From Sipunculus nudus (Eukaryota > Annelida > Sipuncula > Golfingiida > Sipunculidae), in assembly GCA_026874595.1 (NCBI GenBank), contig CM049310.1:50035058-50099057 (forward strand): 64,000 nucleotides of DNA, written 5' to 3'. Under the pieces are notes generated by a model that saw nothing but the letters and a program-made list of their open reading frames with translations, ran no database searches and was not told the origin of the DNA. This document shows positions 44,277-57,939 of this stretch, piece after piece; the first letter of the stretch is position 1, and every line of letters starts with the position of its first letter. Made by a program: the position numbers and the translations under genes.

Positions 44277-46320
44277 AAAGGCAGCAGGTACACAAGAGGT
44301 GATCAGGGACGACTGCAGCATATAGCTGCTGCGTAGAGCAGTGTATCCATGTGTGTGTATATGTGTCTGTGTATGTATGCGTGGAAAAATCGGTGTTTTT
44401 GCATATGCGTGTATATGCGTTATTGCGTGAACTGGCTGACTAAAATATTTGTATAGTGGATCAAGCAGGCCTTCCACAAAAAGTTGCTGGATTGACCTCA
44501 TTTTACCCTAAATCCCTGAGTTCAAGCAGACCCTATGCATGAAAATCACTCCGGTGGTGATTTGCACACATATAGGTACATACGCTTATATGCTGACAAA
44601 CACATGGAAACACCTGATTTACAAAATAATATGAGCCTTTTTTCACACATTTACGCATATACTCTCACATGGAAACACGCCTTAAGAAGCATAATGTTGA
44701 GAGGAATCCTGATCTTAATGAAAAGTGCATATAACTTTTACATCAATGATCATCATGTTTGTCAACACAGTAGCCTGTAAACAAGGACACAGCTGGTGCA
44801 ACAGTGTGTTACAATGCTGTAACTGTTGATGGTAAAAATGCTGGCTTCCTGAGATGCCCCATCCAATACCCCTTACCTCTAGTCAATTCCATCCCTCTTG
44901 GTTATTAAACATATTGTAAGAGAATACAGTACTCTGTGTGTACAATCTGTTAAACTTTCATTTCATGCTTGATATTGCGGTCTCCTGACAGACAAATGGC
45001 AATCTGCTCCGTTCATTATTAATGAGCCAATTCTCAACATGTCTTCATCATGTGACCTTGCTCTCATTAATTAAGGTCTCCACCTTTGAAAAAACAAATT
45101 AGGTCAAGCCTATCTTTGCCACCTGCACAGACCATACAATTACAGAGAGAAAAGACAAGTGAAACTAATATGCAGTCTTGTCAAAAAGTACTAAATCCTA
45201 ACATATGCTCTAAAACTGTGATTTAAAAGTCATGGGAAATTTGCTCTTGTTTATAATGTATTGGGTATCAACCGCACTGCATGGCCTGAATTCAAGAGTA
45301 ATCTAACACTGTATGAATTATGTAATAAATAGGCCATGTGACAGAGGGGTTAGTGTTCAAGCAATAAACACAAGTTTAATAAGATAAATAAAAAGTAAAG
45401 TGGATATCACCCATGTTGAAGGATCATTATTTGTAGAAATTTGTACCCAAAATTCATATCCCGAAAACACTGGTAACCTGAACACCAGGAGTCTGTCTAT
45501 TGAAGGAAAAACATTGTTTTGGTTAAAGAGCCAGGATTTTACCTGATTAGCCCTTAAAATGTCAAACGGCCCCATTTTAGCCTCCAATATGATTCCTGTC
45601 ACTTTATTTCAGCTGATAGAAAAATAAAACACACCATTCCTTAGCCATTAACAAGGATATAGATACTGACTTTTCTTGAACTAAACCAGACTTAGCCTAC
45701 AAAAAAGTACCACTAAATCAGTCCCAAAAACCTGTGAGGTACTCTTTCAAGTCCTATCTCCCTCCCAACAGGAATTTATACCCCATATATCGGTGGATCA
45801 GAGAGGGTGATCTGTCTTTTGTGTATTCTCCAGTGCTTGATGAATGAATGGCTGATATATTAGCAGACCATCTGAGATTGGACTGGCAGCTAGCTCCTGT
45901 CCTGGCAGCCCTGAAGGGCTCTCTCCAGTTCACTGATATGGAGAGCCCTGACTGGCTATCTGAAGAGATTGTTAATAAAGGATGGAAAGTCCCTGTCAGC
46001 TTCTGATTGAGTAAGTTTAGATGCTCAGAAACAGTCTACCTTTAAATCTCATCATGTTCAGGGTTTTTTTTCTCTTTGTAACACATGTAACTGTAAACAG
46101 GTAGAGCTAGCCAAATATACTGATAGATCAATAAACTGATTTATCAATGCAAGAGGAATGATACAATTATAGATGGTTTTTACAAAATCAATATGACTTT
46201 TCTATTAATGCTAATAACCATTATTGCTTACAAGGCAGACACTGAATATGCTGCAAGTGCTTTTTTAATATATTTTACAGAATGTCTTTTCACAAACATA
46301 TCAAACAGTGAAGCCTGTGG
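44277..46320. other. No gene recognised
   Basis: GT/AC-rich stretches at 44,340-44,430 and 44,560-44,680 are loosely inverted (GCGTGTATATGCG versus CACATGGAAACAC blocks). 45,000-45,090 has clustered ATTA sites (CATTATTAATGAGCCAATTC, CTCATTAATTAAGG) but no evidence of function. No coding exon recognised. Confidence 0.45.
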
Positions 46321-46329
46321 AATAAGACC

Positions 46330-46500
46330 AGCCATGGGACTGGCCTGAAGTTGTCTTAATTCACAGGTGGTTTTATTAGACAGGTCAGTTATAACCAGTG
46401 TGAATGTTTTTGGTTCACTCAAGGGAGGTCTTAATAGACAGGTGGTCTTATTGGACAGGTGTTTTTTTCTACAGGTTCCACTGTATTTTATTAATAATAC
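46330..46500. repeat. Dispersed GACAGGTGGTCTTATT repeat
   Basis: ACAGGTGGTTTTATTAGACA recurs as ACAGGTGGTCTTATTGGACA 60-75 bp later and ends near AGGTTCCACTGTATTTTA, matching the ACAGTARAACCTGT family of 18,871-19,041. Confidence 0.5.
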
Positions 46501-47824
46501 CTTCCAGCTAAAAGAAACTCAGTTTTCTCTTTATATCCAGCTTTTATTTATTTGATATATGCTTGCAAACTATGCACTGATAATCAATGTTTAATTTTAC
46601 TCTGATGTACTGTCCCAGTAACTGACAGGGTGCGAAATAGAGGGTGTACACATGCACGTTTGCATGTACTTTTTCTGTTGTGCAGGTAGAAATTGTACCG
46701 AGGGTGCACTCTGTGCATGTATTATAAACCAATAAAAAAACTTTGATGCAGTATCTTAGTTTTTTACTATCTTTAAACATCAAAATCATAAATTAGCATT
46801 TCTATTCTTTAAACAACAGAAATTCCTTACCACGCAAATTTTCTCATTAGTATTATAAGGTGCATGTTGAAATCTTTAGGTGCATGTAGGTTTTGTTTCA
46901 AGGGTGTACTTGGATCATGTCAATATTTTAGCCTAGTGCGTACCCTGACTGATTACCTTCTTGCATTTTAAATGTTGATCACTGTTTTATCAAAAGAAAC
47001 CTTGTAAATTTCTGAATACTGCACAATAGTTTTCTGTTTTCTATTAAGAGAATATTTGATGCGATTATGGCTGGGGTACTCTTGTATATTTTGTATTGGT
47101 CACTGAAAATGTTTCAATATTTGTTCACACAGCTTCATTTTTTTCTGTATATTATATGTTCCATTATGCAATTCAATTGCATGATATGACATATTACATA
47201 TCATATGATCCTGATTCATAAACTAATATAGCTATATGGGTTAATAAATTTAAACATACAGTGTATTAAACCGAACGCTGACTGTCTGCCTGGGACATTA
47301 TACAATAGAACTGGTACAGCATTTAGCTGTCCGCTGTTTCAGCCACTATACATGATCACAAAGCAGCCGCAGTTCATTCATGAAAATTGACTGTTTCTCT
47401 TTTTAGATTAGAACTGTTATTACAGGCATAAAACAGAAAATAGCCTTTAGGACTGTTATATGTTTGACAGAGAGTGGCTAGTAATAACCTAACATATAAC
47501 AATATTTATGTTCTATAACAAAATTTATCTTTACAGAGCAGCAAAACAACACATGAACTGTGTTATGGGATATGAGCTGGCTGACTTTGATAGCTGTTAC
47601 TGACAAAAACCCAGCCTATATATCCTCTATCCCCTACAAAATTAAACATTTCATAGCCGTCTCCTGAATCTTCAAATAGATGTGAGACCAAATATTTCAT
47701 TTGTAAATACTTAATTACCTGACATCCTGGATACATTTGTAAGCCTTTGTTCTATATATAACCTGGTCTGTAACTTAGGGTACAATTCATATTGTGATAT
47801 TTCACTCACAATCAGATACGAGTT
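46501..47824. other. No gene recognised
   Basis: AT-rich sequence without recognised features. Confidence 0.55.
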
Positions 47825-48000
47825 AAAATACAGTGAAATCATGAAATTACGACCACCAATGGTACCTCAACAAATTGGTCACATTTTCGAGGTGGTCGTC
47901 TATACAAGGTCTGATAGAAAAAGCATAACAAATATTTGGACCGTGAAAAAGTGGTCGTTATTCTGAGGTGGTCCATGAACTAGGGTGGTAATTAGATAAG
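47825..48000. repeat. Dispersed repeat with ACGACCACC/GGTGGTCGT blocks
   Basis: TACAGTGAAATCATGAAATT ... ACGACCACC ... GAGGTGGTCGTCTATACAAG ... GAGGTGGTCCATGAACTAGG. Related to the 27,797-27,964 element. Confidence 0.5.
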
Positions 48001-48044
48001 GTTTGAATGTACCTTATGTGTGTGTTTTAGTGTGTCTGTTTGTT

Positions 48045-48315
48045 AATGACATAACTCCTGCAATCATGAACGGAATCTCATGAAATTTCCAGGGCATTTT
48101 GGGGACAGGCCAATGAAGAATCAATTAGATCTTGGAGTGAATCCCAATTCAGGAATGTCATCATGGAATATTCACAAATGTACAGTCTCTTAAGCATGGA
48201 CAAACCTGGGAATATGAGCTGAATAAGTGAATGCAAGCAAGATTTGGGAGCATCCTACAATAAGGACCCCTGACATGGTAGATGCTTGCATTCCTTAGAA
48301 TGCAGATTTCTAGTT
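48045..48315 (+). repeat. Dispersed repeat, copy of the 39,385 family
   Basis: GCAATCATGAACGGAATCTC ... CAGGGCATTTTGGGGACAGG ... CAAACCTGGGAATATGAGCT ... GCAGATTTCTAGTT. It keeps about 60 bp that the 39-kb copy lacks (GCATCCTACAATAAGGACCC). Confidence 0.6.
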
Positions 48316-49232
48316 AGACTTTAGATTCTGTGATGTCACAACTCACACTCCAAAGATGGCCATATCTTCACGTGCTACATCCCCATGTAAACAAAACAGC
48401 TATAAAACCTTTAAAACATTCCGGGTAATTTTTGCATGAATCACCCCTAAAATTTAATCAATTGTTCCTTGTATCATTGCAAAGCTATCCAGAAAATTTC
48501 ATCAATATCTGTTAATAAATTTTTGTGTTATATTGCTAACAGACACAGAGACAAACCAACGCCACCAAAAACATAACCTCCTCTGCTTGGTAAAGGTAAT
48601 TATACAAATTATATTTTGTCTTTTATACCACACACTTGCATTAACTAAGCGACTATTTTCTCACCTGATTCACTGTACATTTAATTATATATTAATACAC
48701 ATAAATATTTTGATAATGCATTCATTTTGTCTCTTAATTCTATAAAATGGTAAATTATACAGATCAAAATCAGGAATTATAACAATTTATAAGCTGCTTG
48801 TCACAATAAAAATTTACTGTATTAGTATTTACATTATAGAGGACATCCAAATATAGATATAATATTATACTGTTTTTTGGCAAAGAATATTAAAAAACTT
48901 TATAAACAGATTATGAGAGTAATAACAAATACACAAACCAGGAGCTACCAATGTGAATATATTCATATATACACAGAACAATACACATTAATAAGATAGA
49001 TGTTCTGAGGTGGCTTGACTTATTTGCCACAGTATTGAGCTGAACAGCATAAACCAAACAGCTACAGGAAAGTGTGTTGTGAAAGAACACTACAGAAGTT
49101 GTGACAGACAAAACACGACAGACAAAACATGACAGGTTAGTAGGTTGAATGTGTCATTATATATACCTAGTCATTTGCGTATGACTCAACTCATAATTAA
49201 CTGTTTACGAAAGTACCCCCACTTAATAGGTA
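48316..49232. other. No gene recognised
   Basis: AT-rich sequence without recognised features. Confidence 0.55.
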
Positions 49233-50943
49233 AAACTAGAATACGGGTAGTCGACAAGCGACTACTTGTATCCGCCTAAATCAGAGTGGAACGGGTGAAG
49301 TGTTGCATATCAGCATGGATGTCTGCAGCCAAATTGTGTATGTAGGTTGCGCTACCTACCAAAAAATCCAGAAAGCCGTCCAAGTTGTGTACATATGCAA
49401 AATTTAAGGCAGATAAGTCAAACCACTATATTGTATATGAGTGATTTTTGCCCTTGGCAGACAAACAGATGGACGCTGTGCAAAAAAGGGTTGCAGGTGG
49501 TGCCACCAGTTTAGCGTATGATAAAGAGCTTTGTGAGAACTATACACATGCAAAATTTTGGCCCAATTGGTCAAACGGTTCCCTAGATATGAGCTTGGAT
49601 GTCTGCAGCGTAAACTTGATTGTAGGTGGCGCCACCTGTCATAAAATCAGAAAAGCTATCCAGGATGTATAAGCATGCAGAATTTCAGGTGAATTAGTCA
49701 AACCACTGCAGAGATATGAGTGATTTTAACCCAAGGCAGACGAACAGCTGGACACTGTGCAAACATGGTTGCAGGTGGCGCCACCATTTTTTGTGTATGT
49801 TATAAAGCTCTCCAAGGGCTACATTTGTGCAAAAAAATTTTCCTGATCAATCAAACGGTTCGTGAGATATGAGCTTGGATGTCTGCAGCGTAAACATGAA
49901 TGTAGGTGGTGCCACCTGTCATAAAATCAGAAAAGCTATCCAGGATGTATACGCATGCCAAATTTCAGGTGAATTAGTCAAGTCACTGCAGAGATATGAG
50001 TGATTTTAACTCAAGGCAGACAAACAGATGGACACTGTACAAACATGGTTGCAGGTAGCGGCACCATTTTTGGTGTATGTTATAAAGCTCTCCAAGGGCT
50101 ACATTTGTGCAAAAGAATTTTCCTGATCGGTCAAACGGTTCCCGAGATATGAGCTTGGATGTCTGCAGCGTAAACGTGAATGTAGGTGGCGCCACCTGTC
50201 ATAAAATCAGATAAGCTATCCAGGATGTATACGCATGCCAAATTTCAGGTGAATTAGTCAAGTCACTGCAGAGATATGAGTGATTTTAACCCAAGGCAGA
50301 CGAACAGATGGACACTGTGCAAACATGGTTGCAGGTGGCGCCACCATTTTTGGTGTATGTTATAAAGCTCTCCAAGGGCTACATTTGTGCAAAAGAATTT
50401 TCCTGATCGGTCAAACGGTTCCCGAGATATGAGCTTGGATGTCTGCAGCGTCAACGTGAATGTAGGTGGCGCCACCTGTCATAAAATCAGAAAAGCTATC
50501 CAGGATGTTTGCGCATGCCGAATTTCAGGTGAATTAGTCAAGTCACTGCAGAGATATGAGTGATTTTAACCCAAGGCAGAAGAACAGATGGACACTGTGC
50601 AAACATGGTTGCAGGTGGCGCCACCATTTTTGGTGTATGTTATAAAGCTCTCCGAGGGCTACATTTGTGCAAAAAAATTTTCCTGATCGGTCAAACGGTT
50701 CCGGAGATATGTGGGTTTATGTGTGGAAACAGACGCACAAACGGACGCAGAGCGCAGAGGAAAGGTCAGAGATCAAAACAAAATCGGGGCGCAGCAGTTC
50801 ACATGTGACCCGAACATAATCCCAGGTTTCGGAAAATTCTGCCCAGCGGTTACGGAGGAGTTCTCCGGACACCTACGCGGCGGCGGCGGCGGCGGCGACC
50901 AGCTGAAAACATAGTATCCGCAAAACTCTGTTTTGGCGGATAC
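49233..50943 (+). mobile_element. Hairpin-ended element with five 280-bp tandem units, copy 2
   Basis: The left end is AAACTAGAATACGGGTAG with hairpin GTAGTCG-ACAAG-CGACTAC (49247-49265), then GTATCCGCC at 49268. The right end is hairpin 50914-50943 (GTATCCGC ... GCGGATAC). Unit markers (GAGCTTGGAT or variant) start at 49311, 49591, 49871, 50151, 50431 and 50711, exactly 280 bp apart. Units 3-5 are almost identical, while the outer ones are diverged. A CGG run (50,878-50,896) precedes the right hairpin. Open frames of 70 codons that recur every 280 bp are a consequence of the repeat. No transposition protein is encoded. Confidence 0.85.
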
Positions 50944-52219
50944 AATTAACCTGCTTCAAGGCATCTTGCTTAAAGGGGCCCAATCACCTATCTGACCTTA
51001 ATAAACAAAAGGTAATCCCTCTACATTATAGTATTAGAACATGATGGAAACTTGTATTTTTTCATACTGCTGCTTTTTATCAAGTTTTTAAATTAGCTGT
51101 AGCAGATACAGAATACCTCTTGGCATTGCACTGAAATAAAGGTAAACCCAAAAAATTTTGGGTCTTTATTTGTTTAATATTTGTTTGTTCTTACTAGATG
51201 TCACCACCTATCAGATATGGGTCACTGCTCATGCTTTTAGTGCATTTAACAAATTTTACAAATGTGGTTGTGAATTGTATGTGGTAAACTTAATTACTTG
51301 TTTATTGTAATTACCTCCAATAAACAAATCAGGACATATACAAAGATGAAACATGCATGATTTGAACACAAATTTTCTTGCAAAATTCAAGTTTTTCAAA
51401 ACTTGAGTTCATACAATTATACAAATGAGAATATAGTGATTTAATTACAAAATATATATGTTAAATTAATAAAAATACTGTGACATTTTGGTTAATGTAT
51501 AATGTTGTACATTTTCTCTAAAGTTATTTCCATATATTATTTTTACAGGGATAGAAAAAGGTTCTAGCATGTGTTTCTGTCTACAGGCCTTTTAAACCAT
51601 TATAGTCACACAAGATATATATCATTATAGTCTCAGCAGGTAAGAAACATTTCCTCACAAAGAGAAATACAGGAAAGAGGGTCATATACTTAGCTTAGTC
51701 TTAAGTCAGCTTAGTTGCACATACAACTTTGTGCCCACAATATACTGAAGTATGTAAAAACATAAAAAATTATATACTGTAGATGCTCTAAACACCTATT
51801 TGAATCAAGATTTTTACATGACAATAGCATCTTGTCTGTTTGCAGGTTTACTTTTCTTTTCTATACAAGATTAAGATAGCAGATGACAATACTGCTGTAC
51901 ACAACAAGTTGTTGTGATTCACTGAAGAAATTTGAGCCAAGGTCTGTGGTTCCTATTTATTCATCTAATTCACTTGGCAATGACACATGCATTCCAATGG
52001 TCTCCTGGTGTGGTGTGGTGAACTTAATTACATACAATATGCTGTGAATGCGGAATATCTGTGTCACACTACAGGCACCACATCAATAACATTCCACATA
52101 ATACTGATTCCAATTAACACCCGGATGAGGACACTACCCTGTGGTTAATTACCCAGCTGCTCCTCCCGAGTATTAACGCTGAATAATTATGAGCATCCTG
52201 TCACATGATCAAAACTTAC
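50944..52219. other. No gene recognised
   Basis: AT-rich; 52,110-52,200 has several TTAATTA/ATTAAC motifs but nothing that can be called. Confidence 0.5.
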
Positions 52220-52283
52220 CCTCCGGAACATGGGGGAATGTCTCCAAGTTGTGTCGCTCGCAGCTATATTTCCCAAAGCTCAT
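52220..52283 (-). other. Candidate first coding exon (weak)
   Basis: On the - strand an ATG at 52283-52281 opens MSFGKYSCERHNLETFPHVP with E and one extra base, directly followed by an excellent donor, G/GTAAGT (52219-52214). The leftover phase (1) does not fit the SAM exon at 28,886, which needs two bases, so an intermediate exon would be needed. Read in the fitting phase, the frame meets a TAG upstream. This may be an alternative 5' exon of the BCAR3-like gene, a 5' UTR exon, or chance. Confidence 0.2.
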
Positions 52284-55200
52284 TACATGGTGTGACCCAT
52301 ATGAGGCTCACAGAGCTCACTAAATGCAGTAGCACCAAAATGCCACATTGATAAAGTCACTGTGTGAGCAGAGTCTATTATACTTCATGCTCCGTTTCTT
52401 TGAGTGACCTTCCACCAGTCAGGCTGATTCGGAACACAAGTACTTGAGCGTTTGAGTGACTGAGACTGGACTGTCCATTAGGAGGTCCACACTCTCAAGT
52501 GGTTGTAGTGATATGCCTTACAGCTGAGAGACCAATACATAAACATCGCTCCCCCACTGGTAAGGGGGGGGGGCACTGGGTATAAACAATGTGATACAGC
52601 CTTAGTCCTCGAGGCTCACACCTCATAAACTTGTAATCCTACCCAAGTCTACAGTGTAGATATTTCCTGATCACTAATATTTAAAAGGCTAATTGTCCTA
52701 AATAGCTGCCTCTGCATGTCCTGAAAAATCAGGTATTGGTATTAAGATAGCTGATATATCAACATTGATTATACTTATCCTAAGATTATTGTCTTTTAGG
52801 GCTCTTGTAGTATCATATTGGTAATACAAAAGTTACTGCCACAACAAAATACTCCAACTGCTACCTCTACCACCATTAAAGATACAAGCTCTCATGAATA
52901 AGGTGCCTGTATATGAGCTGTTCTTGTTTAATGTTCGTACTATATTAGGGCTGGTATAAACGGTATCCATAAATGTCAAAAATAGTGTCTCAACATAGGC
53001 AAGTCAAATATAATATAACTTGAAAATTAAAAATGAGAATTGCTGTCTCATGTGTGCTTGTAGCCAAATTATGACATCATAAGTTATTTTATTAATGTAA
53101 ACATTTCCCTGGCCTCTATGGATTCCCTTGTTCTATCTTCCTGTGGTGAAAAGAAAACGGTTGGCAATTAACTGCTCTGAGTAGCCTGTGCATGATCTAA
53201 TATTCATTGGGGGTATATGTAAATCATCATCTGATACAGTGCTTTCTATACTACTGATAGAGTATAATGGCTGTGTAGAACAGGAAAGCTATCAGAACAA
53301 TTAAACGGACAGCCAAAACTCTTTAATATTTATCTTAAACAGACACCACAAACACTTCCAATAAAACACTCACTCTATATTATTAGATTTTACATGTAAT
53401 ATAAAGAAATCAAAGTATTATAGGGAAACATGTAGAGTCCTGCCTTTTAATATTTATGGGCATGTTCTGTTCTGAATATATTAATATATAATTAGTAAAG
53501 GTCCATATATAATGACAGTTAATTGAAACACACTATCAGGTCACTGCATAATTTGTGTGTCACTGTGGGTACACAGGTACATGCAAGAATTTTACATATA
53601 TATTAAGGTATGACATAATACCAAATCTAAATATGAAGTGAACAAACAGGTAAAACGAGGCCATGTACAGTAATATGATGTAATACCAAAACTGAATCCG
53701 AATATGTAGTAAAGATTAGCAGGACAGAGTCCTCAATGACTTTAATACTAACAACTGATTGATACAATCCAGTATAGATAGACACTTGTTTGAGGTAGAC
53801 CCCTTATTCAGAGCCATGTTGTTCCAAAGTCCACTCACTCAACACTAACTGGGTTATATGACATCCATATGATCCACTGCAAAAACTGGCCACGGTTTTT
53901 AAATCTGAAACAAGTCTCTACCCACTTTATTCTATAGGCACCATCTATATTATACTAGTAAATTTGTATAAAGCCATATACTCACAACTTTTTAGGGAAT
54001 AAAATCCGCTCTCAGAATGGTAGATAAAATCCACTGCTGTCCACTATCCATTCATATGATAAGAGGCACACTGACAAACTGAGAACTGATCAGCATTTAG
54101 AGTTTACACATTATGAAGTGTTACACGCTCGATCGAGTTCTTCCGAGGGTGCAGCTGATGTTTACTAATCTACTTGACACTGCCGCTGATGATTTTTTAT
54201 TAGGTTAAGGCCGAATGCTCCAATTGTGAGTTGACTTGATTTAATTTGCCCCATGTGGTGGTGGATGTTGGACGATGGCATCTGTTTACCCCTGTGATTT
54301 ATGTATCTGTACTGTCTTGCACTCTCTTATGTCTCCTTATAAACAATTCTGAGAGCCTGCTGTCCTCACCCTCCTGCTGAAAATGGGCTTTTAAATAATG
54401 AAACCAAATATGGAAACATATCATTAACCATCTGATTCAGCACACAGCTATGCATATATTCAGCTGAACCTCTCCACAACTGTATCTATTGGTAAAGGCC
54501 ATCTCCCAATGAAGACATCTTTTAATCAGTCTAAACATTTTTTTTTTTTATATTTCATATTTTATTTAATATTTGAAGTATTAAATTTGAAAGTTTCTTA
54601 TGACTGTTAATAAAAGTTAAAATTTGAAAATATTGAGTGGTCAACAAACTTCTTAATTTTTTGGTGAAAGTACTGGTACAGCCATCTATGGATAAAATAA
54701 CATCTAACAAGTTGACCAGTTGCCTAGTGGTATATTTCTTCCTATATATGCAGGGCCAGATCCAGAGAATGGTTTATGGGGTTTATATCAACCCCTTTAC
54801 TAGAATAATTTACCTTTTTTTAAAGTGTTTTCCTGTGTTTGTTAGGCTATAACCCTTTTTGGTGTTGTGGCCCTTTTTTGGTATTAGGTACTCCATGTTA
54901 AAGTTTAACAACTCAACTTTCTACCAATAATTTATAATCCTTTATTTACCCCTGATTATCATATTCCCTTTGCGTCAGTGGCCATTAAAAGTTCAGAACT
55001 TTATTATGATAAAGCAGACATGAATCAGCCCTTAAAAATTAGATTACAGGTCATCAAAGTGCATGTTTAGCAAAGCCTGACTGTCTGAAAACATCATGGG
55101 CACCTTAGACAACTTAGACAGATATGTCTAATCTCTAATGCTTATAAACCTCTAAGACTCTTCTTACAGATGTGATCACATAAAATCACTTTTCCTAGGG

Positions 55201-56867
55201 TAAACAGTATTATATTTGAGCCAACAACAAATAAAGCTGATTTTGAATATATATGCAGGTCTTGTATGTCATAATATAATTTGTGGATTTGGGTGGGGTA
55301 GTAAAAATAAAAATATCAGTATCCAGAATTATTCTGCTCTTAATATTGCAGATACATGCCCCCTTGCCACAAGACATTCTCCACAGATTGATTCTTGCCT
55401 GGACACTGTCCTGAGCACTTTCATGTCACATTACCACACCCTTATCGAACCTCGACAGGTTTATTTCTCAATTTTTCTAAAAACCATTAATCGGGCTACC
55501 ATTTTGCATATACACTAAAACCAAGTTGTCCCAGTTCACAATATTGAAATTATTGGTATAACGCTACTGTATAAAATATATGTATATTCAAATGGCTTGT
55601 TAAATTCAAAATTACCATGATAAAAATAGGTTGACTGACTGTGATTTGATCGTACCTACCTTAATACTACTTACTTGTTAGATGCTGTGAGAACAGTTAC
55701 TGTTTCCAATAATTATTATATTTTATTCAAAGCTGACAGATATGAGATATAAACAGTTTGGTAGCATGCTGCATGATTAGATAACAAGGTGTGGCCTTCT
55801 AGATAAGCCTGTCAATGCCACACCCACCCACTCACACTGATAAACCTTTCACTCCCAGTAAATATCCATTAAAAAGCTTCCTTCTTCATAAGTGCTATCA
55901 ACTTGCATGTTTTCTATGTTATTAATGATATACAGTACAGGAAATTATTTCATTTTTGCTATTTTACTTACCCCAGTATACTGGTTTTATTTAACTCAAT
56001 CTGAATTGAGTGTTGCTAAAATAAATATCCCAGTACTTTTGCTTCAAGCATATTTCCTCAAATTCTAAGATATTAACTATTAAAAGGAAGATCTCTACAT
56101 TACTATTAGTGTTATAAATTAATGTCATTTAATGGAGCAGGTACATTCTATTGGATTACATTGGCATATTTACCTTGTAACCATCCAAACTATTACAGGG
56201 TATCATATAACTGTTTCCTGATTGACAAGATGTAAATAATTACCGAAACAATTTAATAGAGCCAGACAGGGACCAGGTTTCATTTACAGATCCCAAACTT
56301 TCAAGGCATCTATATGTAAAAACTGTACAAGGGAGAGCTCTTTTATAAGATTTATATTAAATCACTGTGCAAAATACTGTCTCATGAAGTCAACTGTCAA
56401 TAAACATGTGAATATTTTATTTGGGATTAATATTATTACATTCATAATTATGTTTCTGTAAAAGTCCTTTAACAGCAGGGTACTTTGGCTTTCATTATAT
56501 GGACTTGCCAATGATAACTTATGAAAGTGTTTAATCTGATTAATGTCTTTAAAACTTAACCCAAGCAGGTTATTACTGATAAACTGTTCAATACATTACA
56601 TATATTTCTTTATAAATACAAAATATTCTGCCTGACAGGCTTGTTAGGCAGTCAGACAAGTGTGTCAATACAGGGGGATGGGTGTGTATATCCCTCACTT
56701 CTTTAGCAACAGCAGGTGATCAATGTATTCACCCCTTTTTATTCTGAGAATAAGGATTATGTATTGTAATAAAATATATCAATAGTTAGAATGACACTTT
56801 GGTTCAAATTCTCGATTTCTGAGTTTACTATCTATTATGTATCTGTGCCTGGTTAAGAAATTATATA

Positions 56868-56908
<41 letters not shown>

Positions 56909-57939
56909 GAAAAAAAAACATGATATTTCAATATTTATAAGTTTATATAAAAGTTTTTCCCTCCCTCACCACTGATAAATCTCTTTATATCAACACGGCT
57001 AGAAACAGTTATAAAGACAATTCAGTTGATGAGCACTAAATAAATAGGAAACTTTCAATGAGCACATATGAACTGGGTTGACAAAATGTTGCTTCAAGCA
57101 CTGCTGTGATGGCAAATAGCATTTACATGAGAGATAAAGAAAAGGAATTGACTGTCAATGTGGAGACAGATGAATCTGAATCTAAAATGTCAGATCCAAA
57201 TCAGAGGTCAGATGTCAGGGATGGATCTAGAGGATTTCAGTGACTGATGCAATCCACATGGGTAACCCATCAAACAATTTGGGGTGCCTGTCAATCATAC
57301 TAGGGACAGCTGTCAATCATCTTCCTGACAACATCAGCTGGTGGATGGAGTGGCTGCCAGATGCTGCAGCTGCTGTTAGGTCATGTCCAGCCAGGGCTGT
57401 CCCAAGGGTCATCCATTTTGCCAACAGAATAACAGGACTGTTATCCTCATCTGCCAGCATCTCTCGCCTGCCACCAGTTCATTTAGTCAGTGCAGTATCA
57501 GTTAATGTTGATTTATCAAGTATTCACAGGACACAGCGGGCAGGTCAGCCAGGTCACTGATTCCAATCACAGTTATATTTCCCATTCATGTAGCCCACTG
57601 ACCGCTACCCTGAACACATTAAGAGTGATTGCCCTACATATTTGCGCTGCCTGTCTCATTTAGAATAAACTACTCTTACCCTGCATCAGATATCAAACTG
57701 TCATACTATTAATTTTGATTAAAATTAATCAAAAATTGAAAGTATATTATAACTAGACATTTCTTGGCACCGCTGGTGCCATAGTATCACCAGACAAATG
57801 AGGTTTTGTGGTATTTTGTTGATATAATGTGATGTATTTGTATTTTAGCAATGAATGTAAGAAACATTTGTACAAAATATAGGAATATTTAAAGTGAAGG
57901 CAATTGTTATGTAAAAGGTTATGTATAAATAGAAGTATA
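52284..57939. other. No gene recognised
   Basis: AT-rich. A 106-codon + strand frame at 57,240-57,560 has no recognisable domain. An (AT)n microsatellite is at 56,861-56,904. At 54,750-54,900 a CAGGGCCAGATCCAG motif recalls a hAT end, but no partner end was found. Confidence 0.5.
56861..56904. repeat. (AT)n microsatellite
   Basis: Alternating AT over about 44 bp with one TT interruption. Confidence 0.95.

Noticed and set aside
45000-45090. Homeodomain-type conserved enhancer suggested by clustered ATTA motifs
   Set aside because: ATTA clusters are expected in AT-rich DNA and conservation cannot be judged from one sequence.
49983-50475. Two 70-codon - strand frames of nearly identical sequence 280 bp apart
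   Set aside because: They repeat only because the DNA repeats; the diverged units do not keep the frame.
57240-57560. 106-codon open frame on the + strand
   Set aside because: No domain or family recognised, no splice context, no codon pattern distinguishing it from the surrounding non-coding DNA.
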